DNA of 64,000 bases from Blasia pusilla (Eukaryota > Marchantiophyta > Marchantiopsida > Blasiales). Below, piece by piece: positions 24,000 through 37,200 of this stretch. The position numbers and the translations under genes were made by a program. Under the pieces are notes generated by a model. The model was not told the DNA's origin, searched no databases, and worked only from the letters and a program-made list of their open reading frames with translations. How positions within the stretch are numbered: position 1 is the first letter of the stretch; the number at the start of each line of letters is the position of its first letter. The DNA lies in NCBI GenBank assembly GCA_050084515.1, contig CM114275.1, forward strand, positions 10,416,001-10,480,000, read 5' to 3'.

Positions 24000-26212
24000 T
24001 TTGCATGCTCAATGCCATAGTATAGAGTTGCCGCTAGTGAGCTCTTACTCCTAGTTCCAACAAGACATTGTAGACTCTAGCATGGAGCCCGAGCTAGATT
24101 GGGTTGCAAAACTAGACTCCGAAATTGTGAGATGCAGTATCTTGAATTGTAACACCTTGAGTGTAACTCAAAGAGTAATCAAGCTGATTACTCTTTGACA
24201 TAGAGCATAATATCAAGGAGAAAATCAACACACAGAACCTTTTATTTTGCAAGTAAGTTGTAGATTCTCATGTCTTAGAAAACAATCATGATGTTCACTA
24301 TTACATCTCTCTTATTGGCTGGTTGAGAACTTTCCAGACTCTCTTCAGGTTTCTCGGGTAGACGTAATGGGAACATCAACCTCAACCAGTGATCCCCAAG
24401 GAATTGGTGAACATTGGCTTTGGATGTTGCAAGGCATTTTTCGACGCTTTGTAGAAGCTACTTTGGCCGTGCACTCTGGCGCTTGTGGGCCTCCTAATGT
24501 TGTACTCGAGGGTTCCTTGGACATCTATGAGAGCGTCATTGTCCAAGGCCTCTATCTACCTCCAAAAATACCCCTTGTTTGATAATGAGCACTCTCGTCT
24601 TACTGGCATTGAATCTTTTATAGCATTCTCAAAGCCTAGAGGATACTCTGGGCCTAGCCTCTCTCGCCAAGGAGGACTGACTCCGAAGTGGGACTTCCTC
24701 CACTTGCTCAGCCAAACACAATCTTTTTGAGATATGGAAGCCCATTTTCTATCTTTCAATGCCTCCATATTACCTGTCTTTACACCGATATGTTTTTTCG
24801 ATGAAGTCGCCTTGCTTACACTATTTCCCTTTGCTTGAGTTCATTTTTTTGCTCTTATTCTCATTGTCATCTTGATTGTTGTCATCTTGATCGTTTTCAT
24901 CGCTTCAATCCGTTATGCAATTTTGTTTCATGATGGTTGCAAGTTGGAGTAAATTTGAACCTGGAGGAGCTGTTGGAGATTGGAGGTGATGCACAACTCG
25001 GGCTGTTGTAGGCGTTGGAAGGAGTTTCCGAAGAAGTTGGAGGGGACTGCCAAAGGAGCCGAAGGGAGCTGCTTAAGGAGATGTGGAGAACTTTGAGCAC
25101 TCGGAGCTTGCTGAACCTGAGGAGCCACTCGGAGCTTGTTGAATGTGAGGAGCCACTGGAAGCTTGGTGAACCTCAGGAGCTTAACCGAGTCGAAGCTGG
25201 CAAAGACCAAGTTGTAACAAAAGAGTATAAATGTTAGAATAGAGTAGAGATGAAATCCTAAACTCTACATGTATTTCCTACATCAAGAAGTAAGCTTGAT
25301 AAAGCTACGGAGCTCCGCATTAAAACTGAGTGAAAGGTGTGTGTTACCTGAGTGAAGAAAAATTGAAGTGCGCACAATAGTTTTGGGGCTTGGAATATGC
25401 GTTACACTAAATATTTTATATTGTGCAAGATCCTTGAGAGTAATCCTAGCGGCTTCTTCGAGATGGAAAGGGCTAATTCTTCATCGAAGGACATCCCGTT
25501 TCAGGCATATCTAACTATCTTTCTGACATAAAATTTGAATCGTCAAGCAAAATCCTAAACACAAAATTGTTATAAGATATTACCTCGCACAAATTTTAAG
25601 ATCCCTAATCCAACGGCCATTTTGAATTTCATCCAAAGACTAAAAATCCCAAAGATTCGACCTACCAAAGTACTGTCGTCTAGGTGGCCAAAAATGCCAT
25701 TTGTCAGACGTTGGGTTGTTTGCGCAGCAAGATAGCGTGTTCCCATGATAGTATAGATTCTCTTCTCAAATTCTTTCCCTCCCCCCTCTCAAGGCCTCAC
25801 ACTAGTTGTTGTTTGAAACGTCAAATTTTAGGGGGAAGTACCCTTTTTCCTTTGCCTCATGGCCACATACAACAAAAGTATTCCTCGACTCTTTAAGAAA
25901 CCCTCTTGTAGTTCCAATCGGTTCTACCCTCTCCTTTTCTTCTTATTATCTATTTCTCTACAAATAACATTATAATAAGTGGCATAAAAAAAGTTGCATT
26001 TATATTTTCAACACTTTCATAGCAATACACTTCTAAGCCTAATTTTCACACAATATTTGAAATGAATGTTTTTAATTTGAATTCACCACACCTAACATGG
26101 AAATCTTATAAGTAAGAGAAGATGCATATGCAACTCTAAATAAGAAATTTTAAATCTTATTATCAACAAATCTATGTATGCACATTGTAATTTGTGTTTA
26201 TTTACTAAGCTA
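24000..26212. other. no gene recognised; AT-rich intergenic DNA
   Basis: Only short open frames; none matches a family I know and none has intron signals supporting it. It contains the minisatellite at 25099-25182. Confidence 0.5.
25099..25182. repeat. 28-bp minisatellite, 3 copies
   Basis: Units begin ACTCGGAGCTTGCTGAACCT, ACTCGGAGCTTGTTGAATGT and ACTGGAAGCTTGGTGAACCT and end GGAGCC or GGAGCT, head to tail. Confidence 0.85.
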
Positions 26213-27754
26213 CTAGTGTACACCTCGTGCCATGCACGGGCGTGAAGGGACTCATCCTGCTCACACAAATTCAAAAAACAATTGTTTCCCGTAATATAGA
26301 AAATATTCTTTTGTTGCCCAATTGCCACATGTTAAACAAACAAGTGTTTGCAAATCAATAAGGCACTATCCACTTATAATATAGACAACTTCAAAATTAC
26401 AAACTCACATATGTTCTAATCTTCTCAGTAAAAAATTCCATTTTCCCTCGTCTTGGTTTTGTTAAATATTGCACTCAAATTTATGGTCCTTCTTCACTAT
26501 AATATCCTCTCACTCCTCTTGTATATTGATGATCCGTTCTCCACTTTGAACCTACATTTTAGATGAGGAACTTAAGGCCGAAATTTCCCTTCCCTTTAAG
26601 TGAAACTTTTGGATTTTGAATGTCAAATGCATCTTAATTCACTTCTCCACTCTTCCCACTTGAATGCTACTCCTAACCTCCCATTTTCAAATTTAATTGA
26701 ATTCTCCACTGCCTAATTTTAATATACCCCCTAAACATACTAATGATTATATTAGTTGTGAGAAAAAAAACACCCCAATCAAGAAGTGCTATTATTTTGT
26801 AGCAAAAAATACTAATTACCCAAAATATTCTAGCTTGCATCTCAGCTTTTGAAGTATAGTTATCCTTTATTGTTATAAATGAGGCATATCCTCGCTCATG
26901 TTATTAATTGTAGTTGTGTACTTTGTGGTTATTTCAATCTCAGTTTTCTTTTTTTTTCATTATTGGTAGTTGCATGATTTTCAAATTGGACTATGTAAGA
27001 CACTTTAAGAATATCACACTCATCATCTATATCTATATTGTAATGGGCAACCCAACAAATATAATAAGACAAAATAGAAACATTTTAGAATTTCAAGTCG
27101 TAGGTTAGATGGATACAAACGAACTAGAAGAGAAGGTTAGAACGAATTTGAATGGAAGAGGAAAAGTATTTTCTTTTACTTCAAACCGTATAATTTAACT
27201 AAATGAGAATGAAGTGAGATAATTAGAAAAAAATCTTAAAATATATTTATATTAACGGGAATGAGAACTGAATTTTAATGGAGAAATAAAAGAATTTTTT
27301 CCAACATTTATTTAAAGATTGAATTATTTAGGGGATTGGGATATCATTTAAATTTCAATTGAGGAGTAAAATTATTCGTAAGGTTGAAATGTTACTATTT
27401 TTTTAAGGTTTAAGAAAATAACCTAAACTTTGAAATGAAAATATTTCTTATTTTAAATAATAAAATTATTCTCATGTGATATTTTCATAAGGAAATCTAA
27501 TTTTAGTGGAAAAGGGGAATATTTTAATTAATTAAAAAACTAACAATATAATTCTTCATTATTATTTTGGTGGGAAAAATAGAAGGCAAAGAATAGATAT
27601 TTGTTGAACTTTCATGGAGGAGTGAAATAAAAGTGAACTTTTTTTTTCTACAAATTTAAAAAATTAAAATTTACACTTCAATTTTGAAATGAAAAAATCC
27701 TTCTAAATTATTAAAAGATTCATTTTCATGCGGAAGCATGGGCATGCTATCTAG
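26213..27754. mobile_element. segment bounded by two outward-facing Helitron-type 3' termini
   Basis: The left end, read on the minus strand, gives CCCGTGCATGGCACGAGG, TGTACA and CTAG (26216-26213) followed by T. Its hairpin nearly equals that of the Helitron at 7709-7725. The right end on the plus strand gives CATGCGGAAGCATG hairpin, GGCATGCTAT, then CTAG (27751-27754) followed by T. The interior is AT-rich and non-coding. It may be two overlapping non-autonomous Helitrons or a single two-headed derivative. Confidence 0.5.
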
Positions 27755-30700
27755 TGATTTTGATGGTGATTATCAATAGTCCAACAATTTTCTCAATGGT
27801 AAGAAAATCACTTATAGATGTCAACTATTCTTATTTTGCAAAAGGGGTGAATTTTTTTATAGTGGTCCAATTTTCATCACAACTCACTACTAAAAATTGG
27901 CCCATACTACAGGTCTCAAAGCCACCAAGTAATCACAATTTACTTGACATAAAATCACAAATTTATGAACGAGGTACTTGTAAAAGGTCAAAATCCATGT
28001 GTGAGATCATTTTGCAATCATAATTTATAAGTTGATTCTAAGTCAACAAGGCTATTGTCTTGCACTTATAAAAGATTCACAAAACACTTGTAAAATGGAA
28101 TAAAAGTACTTACAGATTCTCGAAAGCTTGAGAGTCTTTGATGAAAAATTTAGGGCTCCCACTACTCAAAAAAGTTGAAAGTAACAAAAAAATAACTTAC
28201 GACTGTATTTTGAAATTTCCAAATTAATCCGTATCAAGAAAAGTTGAAGGTGCAAATGATTTTTCAAGACTAGAAACAACATTCTATTACCTTCAAAGAG
28301 TCTGATGACATAATAAATAAATAAATAAATATATATATATATATATACACCTTTCGTATATGCAAATGGCTCCATCGCCTCTACTTTTGTGTATGGCTAG
28401 TAGACATTGTGTTTGTTGTGATCCAAGAAAGACTCCAATAGATCAACTATAAGAATGTTAAGTGCGGGTCAACCTAATGGATGAGTTGGGTCTAACCTCC
28501 TATGAGCCCCTACCACTATGTTCTAGGGCCTCTAATTTTTCATCTACCTTGTTGATCTCCCTATCAACTTTGAGATTGACATAGCCCTGAATATCAATAA
28601 CACATATACGTATCATGGAAAATAATTCCCAAATAAGTGTTAGACATACTCTAAATGATAATGAAATATCCAAAGAAATCAGAACATGAAATGTGCAATT
28701 TAATATACTCACAAAGGCATCTCAAAATGTCTCTATTCTACTTTGTCCTCAAGCACTGCGCCCCTTTAGTGTTTGCATAGATCTTCACGACCTCTCCACT
28801 AGATGTCAATCCAACATCTCTTGCAAAGGGTTTCCAACACATGCCAAAATTCATCTAAAGATGAACCTCCAACTCATCACATCCTAATTCCTTGATATTA
28901 GCACAACCAAAATCCAAGCCTCTTGCTTTATAACACCCTTAAGTGACATCCCTACAACATCTTGTACAACAATTTTCATTCAATGAAAACACTTAGATAT
29001 GAAGACTCTAATCAACATATGCATGTCGAGATCTTCTTCTATTATTTAACTCTAGTTTAATAACACTAATCAGGCCTGAGTCTCCCCAAGTGGGTATCGT
29101 ATCTCAAGGAAGCCTCTTTCCCAATCCTCAACCAATCTCCCCAAGTTGCTCGCCTATTTTTTTCGCGTTAGTAATTTCCTCAAAGTGCGTCCCGAATGGT
29201 TCTTTAGCTCAAACTTAAAACATGGCCAATCATACATCATAATTAATCCCTTGTTCATAGACTTGACTAAGTAGGAAGGAAGAGGGTCCTTCCTTATAGG
29301 AAATTCATGGAGAATCCCACTTTCCCCATTATCCACCTTGGGCCCTTGACCATGGCCCCCAACTCTAACATGGTTGGCAATTTATTGACTTGGGTTTGAC
29401 AAGTTACTTTGGCAAAGTCTTCGTGTAGATTTGTCAACTCCCAACTCCCCAAAATATTTTGGAGTTTAGACCTTGTCTTAGGGCGCATGCTCATCTTTCC
29501 TTACGTTTGTCCCACGACCTATGTCGTCGCCATTCTTAGTCTCGCGACTAGCTAGTTTAGGTTTTGATTTTGGCGGGTCACACCGAGTTCTTTCCTTTTT
29601 GGAGCCACAATCATGACTTGCTTCATGAACCCTTGCTAGCACAGGGGCCATAAACTTAGTTATTTGTGAGGACACCCCTATCAATCACTATCTTGTAAAG
29701 TGTAAGTACCCAAAGATCTGTCCTATGACCTAAAGTTGAATCTTTTAATATGTATCTCCCACCCCATGCCTCTAAGAAACCACAAACAAGGATGACATAA
29801 GGACATCCCCATAAGGTCACATCACACACTAAGTAGTACTCTACTAAACTACTACTCAACTCCATAGGGCCATGTTTGTTGGGCAGGGAACGTATTGCTA
29901 ATCCCTATGGGAAAGTGTTTATGTCTCCAACATAAATACTTACAAGTAGCACGTACAAAGGAGGAAGTGGCATGTCTTTCCCAAGCACAAGAAGTCGATC
30001 TCCAACTAGTGTTGGTTGTGCTATTGTGCAAGGTAGTACAGGATGTGCAGCTCATAGATCCCAAGGTAGGGTTGGTTATGGTGGACGAGGCAGCAAGTGC
30101 ATTCAAGGGCAAGGGCTTACGGCCTGGAGCCTTTGAATTTTATTGGTCTTAAGGCGTTGGGGCCCCTATATCAATTTGTCGCTTGCAAAACATAATGTTG
30201 AGCTCCTTATGTTATCACACGACTTTAGTTTCTTTGCTTGGTTGTACAATAAGTGAGTGATTAGTGCATATCTGTCAATAGTGTGTGGGTGCATTATTCA
30301 TCTATATTCTGTCTAGTCATCCGTAACACTATTTTGGCTGAGATTTGGATTGGAACTCAAAGGATTGGAGCTACAATATTCCGAAATGCATGCATGTGAT
30401 AACCATGATTTTCACTTTGGATCGTCATTATTTCTCAATGATAGTGGTGTGCGAGGCAGTAGGAAGGACTCTCAAGTTGGAGGAAGAGTGCCTGACATGG
30501 GTGTGGGCTACACCAACATTATCCAACTATGATCAAGCTTCATGGGTGTTGATCCTACGTGGGGAGTTGGCACCAATTGGAGATCATAAAGAGCAGAGTG
30601 GATGGACCAACATTAGTTGGTGGAGGCGCAAAGTTCACCTTAGACATCCAAAGGGACACATTCCTTTCATGAAGTAGGAAAGGAGGGATTTTGAAGTGCT

Positions 30701-33300
30701 TTTGTAAGTATCTCTTACCTTGCAGGGCCCTTAGGGATAGTTAGCTCGTGTAATATAATACTTATTATGTGAGTGCATTGTGCAGTTTACAAGGTAGGAG
30801 GAGTTTCGGACTCTTAGGTTTGGAGATGGTGTGTTTTAGGCCCAAAAAAATCTAGAGGATGTCTTCACCAATCTGGATGTCTTAGAATCCACGGTGAATT
30901 CATAAAACAATAGTACTCACATAGTGTCTTCCAAAGTGTTATTTTCAACAAAGTTACTTATCCATTTTTTGTTTATGGTGCAATATTATATGCATCTTCT
31001 CGATAACTCCAAGGTGGAGGAGGAGCAACAATGGTCACATGTGCCATCATTGACTAGATTAAAGTAGTAAATAGGAATGGATCCACTTGCAAAAGGAGAG
31101 AAAAATCTGGATGATGGCTTCTACAACAAGGATGAGGAGATTTTCCTTACAAAGCATCTAGTCACACTAAGGTGAGTGGGAGATCCTCATTAGATAAAAC
31201 AGATAAAAAATCTAGTGAATGCCCTAGGTCTATTTGTTGTAGGCCTTGCCATATGAGATCCGTTAATTGTAGCCCTATTAGGGAAACTACTTGTAGTGGC
31301 TAGATGCATGTGATGATGGCGTTGAGTCTCACATTCAATGGGATAGTTTTGGGTGATGAACCTTCAAGAGGTCCAATGTGGCTCCGCATGTATGGCATAT
31401 TAGATGCACTCCAACGATGATGATACTCGATACGAGTGTCACTTTTGTATAAATTTTTATCTACATACAAATATTTTGATATTAGCATCATTTAGGTTGT
31501 ACAATTGGAATGTTGAATGTATAAAATGAAATTTTAATCAATCTTTATTGGGGGGATTTATAAAAAGGATCTATTTTGGAAAATGAAAATTTGTGGATAC
31601 ATTGTGGCAAAATTGCAAGTCACACTTGCACTTTTGTGGCTAATTTGTGAGTCCAATGCATATTTGTAGTGCCTTTATTACAAACTAACTAAAAGTCATT
31701 ACGGCTATCTTATGACCACACTATGAGAAAAATGGAACAAAACTTTGGAGATGCAAGCTACAAGTAGGATTCAAAATGTTGTGAGTGCAATGCTTGCAAC
31801 GTTGCAACTATAGTGTGGCTATGGTCCAACTTCTAGGACTCGCTCAAAATGTAGTAGTGTGGGTGCACATGTAAGCACTATAATAATATGTCCCTATTAA
31901 CATGGACTTTGCTATGAAGTCTCCCTCGACAATCTATACACCTAATCCTCTAATAAGAGAGTTTATACGTAGTCAATGAGGAAAGGCCTACTACAGGATG
32001 TCAATATCTCTAATGCCATCCTCCTTGAGTATCATTAGCTAAAGTGAAACCAGTATATGCATGACACAAGAAAACAAAAGGGTTACTTGTACACATGAGT
32101 TATCTCTAGGGTAGTAAAGTCACAATGACCTCCTAAAAGGAATACTACAAAGGACACTTTTAAGCCTTGACATGATCTCATCTACCTCCCTACAATTATG
32201 ATATGATTGATCATAACATGAACCAATGTGTGGCCCTTTGAGAGGGGGTGAGAGGAATTAACGATAAAACACATGTGGAGGACACGTCGATAAGTTAGAT
32301 GGAGAAAAACAATGAGATGTGTTTGTAAGCGCCGTGACTAGTAAAATTGAATAAGAGGGAGACCCTATTTTTAAAAATATTTGTTTAATTATAAAAATAA
32401 GGAATAGGAAGGAGACTTGAGAAAATTATAGAGAGACTAAAAATTTTAAGAGATTAAAAATTTATTATGAATATCAACTTAATAACCGAATTGAAATGGT
32501 GTATTCTTCCATTTTCCCCTTAACTAAATTAGGGTAATATTAAATGTGAGAAAATTTCAATTTAATATACGAGAAAAACTCCAAAGAGGGGAAAGTAAGA
32601 CAACAATTGGATGTGAAGGGAAGGAGGAAAGAAATGCAAAAATAAAATAGCAAAAAGTCAACACAATGATCAACGCAATGAGCTACGCGATTAATAACTT
32701 GAAACAAATCTCACACGAACTTGTGGTTGGTAAGACATGAATGGGTGACAAGGTGAGTAGCCATGAGCCATGTCGACTTGATGTATTAACGCTTGTGCAC
32801 CTTGTAATCCCACCAAGATGCATTGTAAAAATATGTAATGACAATGGAGAAAGAAGCCCTACAAGAATGTTGATGATTCTCGAGGGAATGGTGAGAACAT
32901 GTTTTCGCAAGTTTTAAAATACATAGGTAGGTGCCCAAAAACTTCCATTGCAAAAAGAATAAGTCCATCATCTCAAGTCTCACCACATAACTTAACTCCT
33001 TCATTCTTGCTATTGGATCTATTGGAACCCAATATTTACTAGGTTGGACTTTTAAGATAGAGAGTCGCTCCACAAAATGGGTATAAGCAGAAACCACTTC
33101 AAAAAGAGAGTGTGAGTATCATCAACAATAGGAGGGAAGAGACATGATGGAAATGCTCGGATTGATGCTTGAAGGACACGAAAATATACCATGGCCAAAA
33201 AAGATCACATATGGGATTGCCTTGTTGCCACATGCTCATTGGAGAATACTGTATTGTCTAGAAGTAACAAAGGGAGAATAGATCCATAGAAGTAGCATAA
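27755..33300. other. AT-rich gene-poor stretch, nothing coding recognised
   Basis: Only short open frames on both strands (for example 29478-29684 minus and 30345-30677 plus), without recognisable domains. The sequence looks like old decayed repeats. I see no RNA gene. Confidence 0.45.
28312..28347. repeat. compound microsatellite (AAAT)n-(AT)n
   Basis: About 5 AAAT units run directly into about 9 AT units. Confidence 0.9.
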
Positions 33301-34230
33301 GCATAGAAGGAGTAAGACTTCTTAATTATCCTCTTACATAACATAACTCTTCAAATGCGAGTCGAATGCGTAAGCCGTATCAATTCGAATGATTACGAAG
33401 AATGGAGATGCAAAAAATAATACGAGTTAAGATAGTTACGGCCCCTACATACACTCCCTATTTTTTTCCCCTCCATCTAGGCTATCATCATGTCCTCCAC
33501 GAGTGTTCACTAATTACTTTCTCTCCCATCCCTCTCAAAGGACCGGTTTCAATGTGGTGAAAAGACTCTCTCAAGGCCACATAAACACCACACACTAATT
33601 TGGCCAAGACTACTTAACTATCCCCCTAAAGTGAGTTACTATTCTAATGTGAATGCACTAGAGAATGTATTAGCCATATCCACTAGTAGGCAACCAGTGT
33701 CATATACGGAAGTGAAGTGACTAATCATGATGCACGTAAAATTTGTTTCTTGCCTAGTAAAGAAAACAATTCCATACTGTATAGAATATAACATGATAGT
33801 GTTGAAAAGACTTTCTTTTTGGGGACCCCACAAACACAACACACTAATCTGGCAACGAATTTGGCCGAGGCTATTCTACCAGCGGCGCCGATAGTGGAGG
33901 TAATTTCCGCCCCTCTGCTCTTGAGGTTAGGGCTTGTTCGCTCGGAGGAAGACAAGCACACATACACAGCATTCTAATCTAGAGACGGATTTGGCCAAGG
34001 TTACCTACTCTAAACCCGCCAATTTGCACCCTCTTCTCTTCTTCGCCTCTTCTTCGCGTTTCCGCCCTCTCGTTTTCTTTTGCTCTTGAGAGTAGAGTCG
34101 CTCGGAAACAACAGACGCGCGCACACACAAATACAGAGAGTCGGAACGAGTGCGCGGAGGTCGAGAGCCATAGAGGTGCTGCGCACCGCGGCAGCGGAGA
34201 GTGGGACCGAATCGGAGAGCGGGCTGCGGC
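33301..34230 (+). promoter_or_regulatory. upstream region of the Arc1p/AIMP1-like gene
   Basis: Composition changes from AT-rich to GC-rich from about 33900 on, as expected near a plant promoter and 5' UTR. Between 33570 and 34015 a short motif recurs loosely (TTTGGCC-AGGCTA, with CACACTAAT nearby). No TATA box is obvious immediately upstream. The long minus-strand frame at 34005-34640 overlaps the first coding exon and is judged a shadow. Confidence 0.45.
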
Positions 34231-37200
34231 ATGGGGTCGACAGACAGAGATGCGCGCTTCATCGCTGCGTCGATCTCTCGCAACGTGGGAGATCCGCGTC
34301 TGCTGGTACGGAGTGGTGCAAACTTGGAGATGTCACGATTTCCAGTTAGGTGCAGTATGAGATCCAAGGGGACAGGGTTCGGGATTCGTGCGACGGCGGG
34401 ACGATGTAGTGGGATTGGTCTGGCGATGTGATAGGCTCGTGAGATGGACCGATGCCGACTCCATCTGCTTGAATGGAGCATGTTTGCCTTGTGTGGCACT
34501 TCATTCGGCCTGAACGCCGAATGAAATTCAATGGCGTTATTTTCGTGGACTGTACGCAGTTGTTGGATTAGTCGGGGGTTCGGGTTAAGCAAGACAACGA
34601 CGTGAAGAAATAAGTGACTAATTTGATTGGAAAAATTCACTCAAATCTTCATAAGAATTTTGAATGTACTGTGGGTGTGGGGGTCACGGTCGCCCGTTGC
34701 ATCGGCTTTAAGTTGCACTCACTTTTGACGACTTGTTAGCACTTTCACTCACTTATGAGCTATTTCCTCGGTCTATCGTGCGAGACATTTTCAAATGTTG
34801 AATGCGTGCTTATACAGCAGCTAAATGTTCAGAACTCTGATGTCGAAGGCGATCTGAGCGCACTCTGTAAGTCGCTCGTGAGTACAGCTGGGCCTGAAGC
34901 GGGGGATGTCTTGCTCGGAGAATCAGAAGAAGTTCGTGCACAGGTTTGTTCAGGCTGTTACTTGGTGCATCTTTTGGCAATGGGCCTTGTTCTTTTCACT
35001 TCTCACTATGTGTCATGTCGTTTTGTTTGTCTTGTATGAAAAAGGGGTATTGCTATGTTGTCAGAGTAATGTGGAACTGCAATCAATTAACCCTGTAACT
35101 CTTGCCGAGGCTCCTCAAGCAGGTGTAAGACATATTTTTCCATGGACTGTAGGTAAACGAATGGTTGTCGTTTGGAAGCTCGACTCGAAAAGGAAGCCTT
35201 CACAATTCCATGTCCACATACCTTCGAACTGTTGATACTTATCTGTCGACAAAGGCGGTATTTGTTGGCATCGGCACTACCATCGGTGTTGGAGACATCG
35301 CATTATTTTTATCTGTACATGATCAACTGGTAAGTGGCGATGACGTAGATCTTTGACATGTCATTACAGTGATATGCGGGGGCAAAAAAATCATGACGTT
35401 TGTGTTTGAATTGACTTATAGCCTTATATTCTCTTGGTTGCAGTTGACAGAGTGTAGTATGTTCAAACTTTCAGTCAGGTAGCGTTTGGCAAAAGTATCT
35501 ACACTTTCGCGGTGAATTGTACTAACCGAGAATCTGGCAGGCAGCATTACCAAGTGAGGAGTTGAAGAGCTACTCCAATTTGCTTCGCTGGATTGATTAT
35601 GTACAGGTATGAGTTTCCTCTTCTTAAAAGAACTCTTTTATTGTGACATCTATCGGCCAGCATGCACGTGGAAGGAGATTCCAATCTAACCAATTTCTCA
35701 ATGATTGCAGCACAAGTATGACACCAGCCATGCCTTTGAGTGGATACCTGTTAAATTACCCCAATTTGACCCACCGGTATGTTACCTCCATGCTGTTCAT
35801 GTATCACTTATGTACTGAAGGGTAAATTTTAAGAATAGGACACGTTAGCTGGAATGTCTTCTATTGCATCAGTTGCCACTTTACTATGAATAAGAGAAGG
35901 GGTTGAGTGACAATTGTAACCTTGCGCTGCATTTGCTGGTTCCATTTTATTCTATGTCATCAAGGTTCCCCTTGGTTATTCACTGAAACTTCCAAACTTG
36001 ATGTCTGCAGGTTTCTTCAGTGGGTTTGGACACCACAAAAGTAGCAACTCCAGCCCAGGGCTCCTCAGAAAAGGAAAACCCTGCTGCCAGCTCTAGTGGA
36101 CCACCTTCTGAGAAAAATCCCAAGAAAGAGGTCCAACCTATATTTCAATTCACTTTCTGAGCTTACCAAGTCAAGCATATATGTGTAGTGACAACAGGTA
36201 GAATGACATAAAACATTTTGTGCTTATGCATATCCGGCGCCTATTAAGCTCCGTTTTTTTGTTGAGCAGGAATCCAAGGGGAAATCAGAGCCTCCTCCAA
36301 CTTCTAATGTGGACAAGAAAGATGATGTAAGGAACTTGACTAAAGTAATAGAAGTAAAGGTGGATGCAGAGGGTAAGAGTGCTCGATATGTTGATACTGG
36401 TTCTAACTTTCTTGGTGTTACAGACAAAGGACACTCAGAAGAAGGAAAAAAAAGTTCCAACACCTGTACAGAAAGAGGCATTTGGATTAGAGATCCTGGA
36501 CATCAGAGTTGGAGTCATCGAGTCAGTAAAAAGACATCCTACTGCGGATACGTGAGTACCATACCTGGGAGTGGGGCGGTTTGGTATTTTCTGACAGCAA
36601 CATACCAGATGATTGCACAAGTAGGCGTGTAGTTACCGATCTGCTCTTTCAAGGAAGTCTTGTTCAGACAAGATAATTCATTTGAAGATCTGGAAGACCA
36701 GGGCAAGAATCGCACCAAAACAGGATAGGTGGAACACTTGCCAGCCAGGCCCGCTATTGGGCAGATGTTATAACTACCAAACCATCAGCATAAAGCTAAT
36801 TTCCACTGGGTTATTGAGTAATCTAACCCAAGAACTTTTAAAAGTCTTAGTGTAATTCAGAGGACCCAACCAAATTTCCAAGGCACTTATGGTCTCTCAG
36901 GTTAATACAGCATCATCCATCTGTTGACTGAGACGGAAATCTTGGCATCATGTCATAGCTCAATTTTTAGAAGACAGTCACATTCCTTTCATCTTCCCTC
37001 TAGGTACACTGCCTTCCTTCTGGGAGTACCTCCTGTTCCTAAAAGTTCTATATATATCCCTAGTATATGGTGCCTTTGACCACTTTTGGAGAGGAGCGGA
37101 ATGTGGCACTAGAAAGTCTAGTCTGGGTCATATCATGATCAAAATCTTTATGTTCTTTGAAGAAGATAAGTACCTGTATGCCTCGTGGAAGACTGACTTG

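Noticed and set aside
34005-34640. Long minus-strand frame (211 residues) at the start of the AIMP1-like gene
   Set aside because: It overlaps the first coding exon in antisense, lies in GC-rich promoter sequence and has an Arg/Ser-rich low-complexity translation without domains.
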